Below, one piece after another: positions 5,143 through 6,196 of a stretch of 6,196 bases of DNA. A model generated the notes under the pieces. The model searched no databases. It was not told the origin of the DNA and worked only from the letters and a program-made list of their open reading frames with translations. The stretch spans positions 1 to 6,196 of the forward strand of contig JAVBMU010000126.1 of assembly GCA_031552185.1 (NCBI GenBank). The letters are read 5' to 3'. Position numbers and translations under genes: made by a program. This DNA comes from JAVBMU01 sp031552185. GTDB taxonomy: Bacteria > Actinomycetota > Actinomycetes > Actinomycetales > Cellulomonadaceae. The first letter of the stretch is position 1, and the number at the start of each line of letters is the position of its first letter.

Positions 5143-5936
5143 CCGGGCCGGCGCCCGGCGCCGGCGGGCGGCCGTTGCCGAATGCCGGCGGGCGGCCGTT
5201 GCCCGGGTCGTCGCCCTTCGCGGGCGACGACGGCTCGGCCGACGCCGAACTCGCCGCCCTGTTGGACCGGTATGCGACGGGGAGCGCCGAGTCCGCCGAC
5301 GTCGTCGCGCGCCTCGCCGTGACCCGCGTCCTGGTCCCGGTGCTGGCCCACGCCCGGCCGGGGGCGGAAGCTGCCGCCGGCGGCGGGGCGGAAGCTGCCG
5401 CGGGCGGCGGGGAACGGGAGGCCGCGGCGGGCGTCGTGGCGCTCGCCGCGCCGGACGGGCGCCGGGCACTGCCGGTCTTCACCTCGGTCGCGACATTGGC
5501 GAATTGGCGGGCCGACGCCCGCCCGGTGCCCGTTCCCGCGCAGCGGGCCGCCCTGTCCGCCGTGGGCGAGGACTGGGCCCTGCTCGTGGTCGATCCCGCC
5601 GGGCCGGTCCCGTTCGTGGTCCCGCGGCCGGCCGTGTGGGCGTTGGCCCAGGGTGAGCCCTGGCGGCCCGCGGTGGCGGGCGGCGCAGTGGATCCCGACG
5701 TCGTTGCGGAGATCGAGCGCGTGCTCGGCGGTCTCGCTCAGGTGTACGCCGTCCACGCTGAACCGGGGCGGGCGGCCGAGGTCGCGATCGCCCTGGGCCT
5801 GGACGCCGGCCTCGACCGCGCAGGCCTGGATGCGGTGCTGGCCGCGGTCAACGCGGCCCTCGCATCGAGCCGACTCATCGCCGACCGGGTGGACGCCCTC
5901 GAACTGCGCATCGGCCGCGCGCCGGCGACCGCCTGA
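5139..5936 (+). CDS. SseB-domain protein at the end of the his operon
   Basis: This 265-residue protein has the SseB N-terminal domain found in many actinobacterial proteins of unknown function. Visible parts are a Gly/Pro-rich leader (1-30), a helix DAELAALLDRYATG (35-48), the strand RVLVPVLA (63-70), a low-complexity GAEAAAGG-type insert (75-91), GVVALAAPDGRRALPVFTSVATLANWRADARPVPVP (98-133), DWALLVVDPAGPVPFVVPRPAVWALAQG (145-172), and a C-terminal helical region (186-260) with PDVVAEIERVLGGL and repeated leucine/alanine heptad-like segments. In enterobacteria SseB aids sulfurtransferase or secretion-related functions, but that does not transfer to actinobacteria, so no role is given. A GTG start overlaps the priA stop (GTGA), without a good Shine-Dalgarno. 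From memory, such genes often follow priA in actinobacteria. Confidence 0.87.
   Translation: MTGPAPGAGGRPLPNAGGRPLPGSSPFAGDDGSADAELAALLDRYATGSAESADVVARLAVTRVLVPVLAHARPGAEAAAGGGAEAAAGGGEREAAAGVVALAAPDGRRALPVFTSVATLANWRADARPVPVPAQRAALSAVGEDWALLVVDPAGPVPFVVPRPAVWALAQGEPWRPAVAGGAVDPDVVAEIERVLGGLAQVYAVHAEPGRAAEVAIALGLDAGLDRAGLDAVLAAVNAALASSRLIADRVDALELRIGRAPATA
5160..5203 (+). repeat. 24-bp-period direct repeat in the SseB-domain gene leader
   Basis: GCCGGCGGGCGGCCGTTGCC occurs at 5160-5179 and again at 5184-5203, a spacing of exactly 24 bases. It codes for AGGRPLP twice (residues 8-14 and 16-22) in the flexible N-terminal leader. Confidence 0.85.
5361..5408 (+). repeat. 24-bp tandem repeat inside the SseB domain gene
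   Basis: The units at 5361-5384 and 5385-5408 differ at one base and each codes for GAEAAAGG (residues 75-82 and 83-90). The insert lies between the VLVPVLA strand and the GVVALAAPDGR strand, a position where the SseB domain normally has a variable loop. Confidence 0.85.
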
Positions 5937-5952
5937 CGCCGCGTCGGCGTCG
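5934..5952 (+). terminator. Possible hairpin terminator of the his operon
   Basis: GACGCC (5935-5940) and GGCGTC (5946-5951) form a perfect 6-bp stem with a 5-nt GCGTC loop, extendable by a T-G pair, beginning in the TGA stop of the SseB-domain gene. No T-tract follows. Such hairpins can act as terminators in actinobacteria, but the evidence is weak. Confidence 0.35.
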
Positions 5953-6086
5953 ACGGCGCGCCTCAGGCATGGTGGTCCGGTCGGGTCGGCAACACCTCGA
6001 CGCGGGGGCCGTCAGGGGTGTCGATGAGGACCCCAATACTCTGCGTCCAGAGAGACTTGGAGATCGCGCGGATAGGTGTGGGCACC

Positions 6087-6114
6087 CGTGGCGCCGACGC
6101 CGTGGCGCCGAGCG
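6087..6114. repeat. 14-bp-period direct repeat near right edge
   Basis: CGTGGCGCCGA occurs at 6087-6097 and 6101-6111, a period of 14 bases. It is short and may be GC-rich low complexity. Confidence 0.5.
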
Positions 6115-6117
6115 CCG

Positions 6118-6155
6118 GCGATCGCTTCGGTGGCCGCCGATCGCGTGGGTGGCCG
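6118..6155. repeat. 19-bp imperfect tandem duplication near right edge
   Basis: The units at 6118-6136 (GCGATCGCTTCGGTGGCCG) and 6137-6155 (CCGATCGCGTGGGTGGCCG) match at 16 of 19 positions. The period of 19 would shift any reading frame by one. Confidence 0.7.
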
Positions 6156-6196
6156 GGCCGTCCGAGGCGATGCGTCGTGAGCGATACCTCTCGTTC

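Larger units (their letters stand above)
5963..6196 (-). pseudogene. Possible decayed C-terminal end of an unidentified minus-strand gene
   Basis: No intact convincing gene lies between 5937 and the window end. On the minus strand three frames in succession look protein-like. From the edge to about 6155 one frame gives RYRSRRIASDGPAT. From about 6136 to 6035 another gives EAIAGARRHGVGATGAHTYP and DLQVSLDAEYW. From about 6030 to the TGA at 5965-5963 a third gives VLIDTPDGPRVEVLPTRPDH. The first switch coincides with a 19-bp tandem duplication (+1 frame) and the second with a GGGG run (6034-6031), where one extra G gives +1. Removing one repeat copy and one G restores a single open reading frame. 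The family is not recognised. Alternatively the third frame alone, open from the edge to 5963, could be a short genuine C-terminus, or all of this could be chance in GC-rich DNA. Confidence 0.3.

Noticed and set aside
5969..6196. Plus-strand open frame from ATG 5969 to the window end
   Set aside because: No Shine-Dalgarno, translation full of consecutive arginines, and repeats in the middle; it looks like a shadow of the possible minus-strand remnant.

Overview
The window is very GC-rich DNA with strong G/C bias at third codon positions. It uses GTG starts, TGA stops and GTGA gene overlaps, and carries a PriA-type isomerase gene. Together these point to a high-GC actinobacterium. I cannot name the genus from sequence alone.

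Left part (about 1-1237). The first ~100 bases hold the 3' end of a plus-strand gene that begins outside the window. Next comes a convergent minus-strand gene for a small four-helix membrane protein of unknown function. A ~150-base divergent intergenic region separates it from a plus-strand gene for a Tat-exported Rieske [2Fe-2S] lipoprotein.

Centre (about 1316-5936). A compact histidine-biosynthesis operon reads hisC - hisB - unknown 190-aa gene - hisH - priA(hisA) - SseB-domain gene. It appears to start with a leaderless promoter, TAGACT placed 6 nt before the hisC GTG. Every junction is a 4-nt GTGA overlap except hisH/priA, which has a 35-nt gap with a small hairpin and a strong Shine-Dalgarno. 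HisB (dehydratase), HisC (aminotransferase), HisH (glutaminase subunit of IGP synthase) and PriA (ProFAR isomerase, probably also PRA isomerase of tryptophan synthesis) have their expected motifs. hisD is not directly upstream of hisC and hisF is not directly downstream of priA, so those steps must be encoded elsewhere.

Right edge (5937-6196). No intact gene is evident. The minus strand may carry the C-terminal end of a decayed gene, its frame broken by a 19-bp tandem duplication and one extra G.

Most of the window is ordinary actinobacterial metabolism. The points most worth a second look are the uncharacterised gene between hisB and hisH, the leaderless operon start, the many short tandem duplications (in-frame inside genes, out-of-frame outside), and the possible decayed gene at the right edge. 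I saw no tRNA, rRNA, CRISPR array or insertion sequence.
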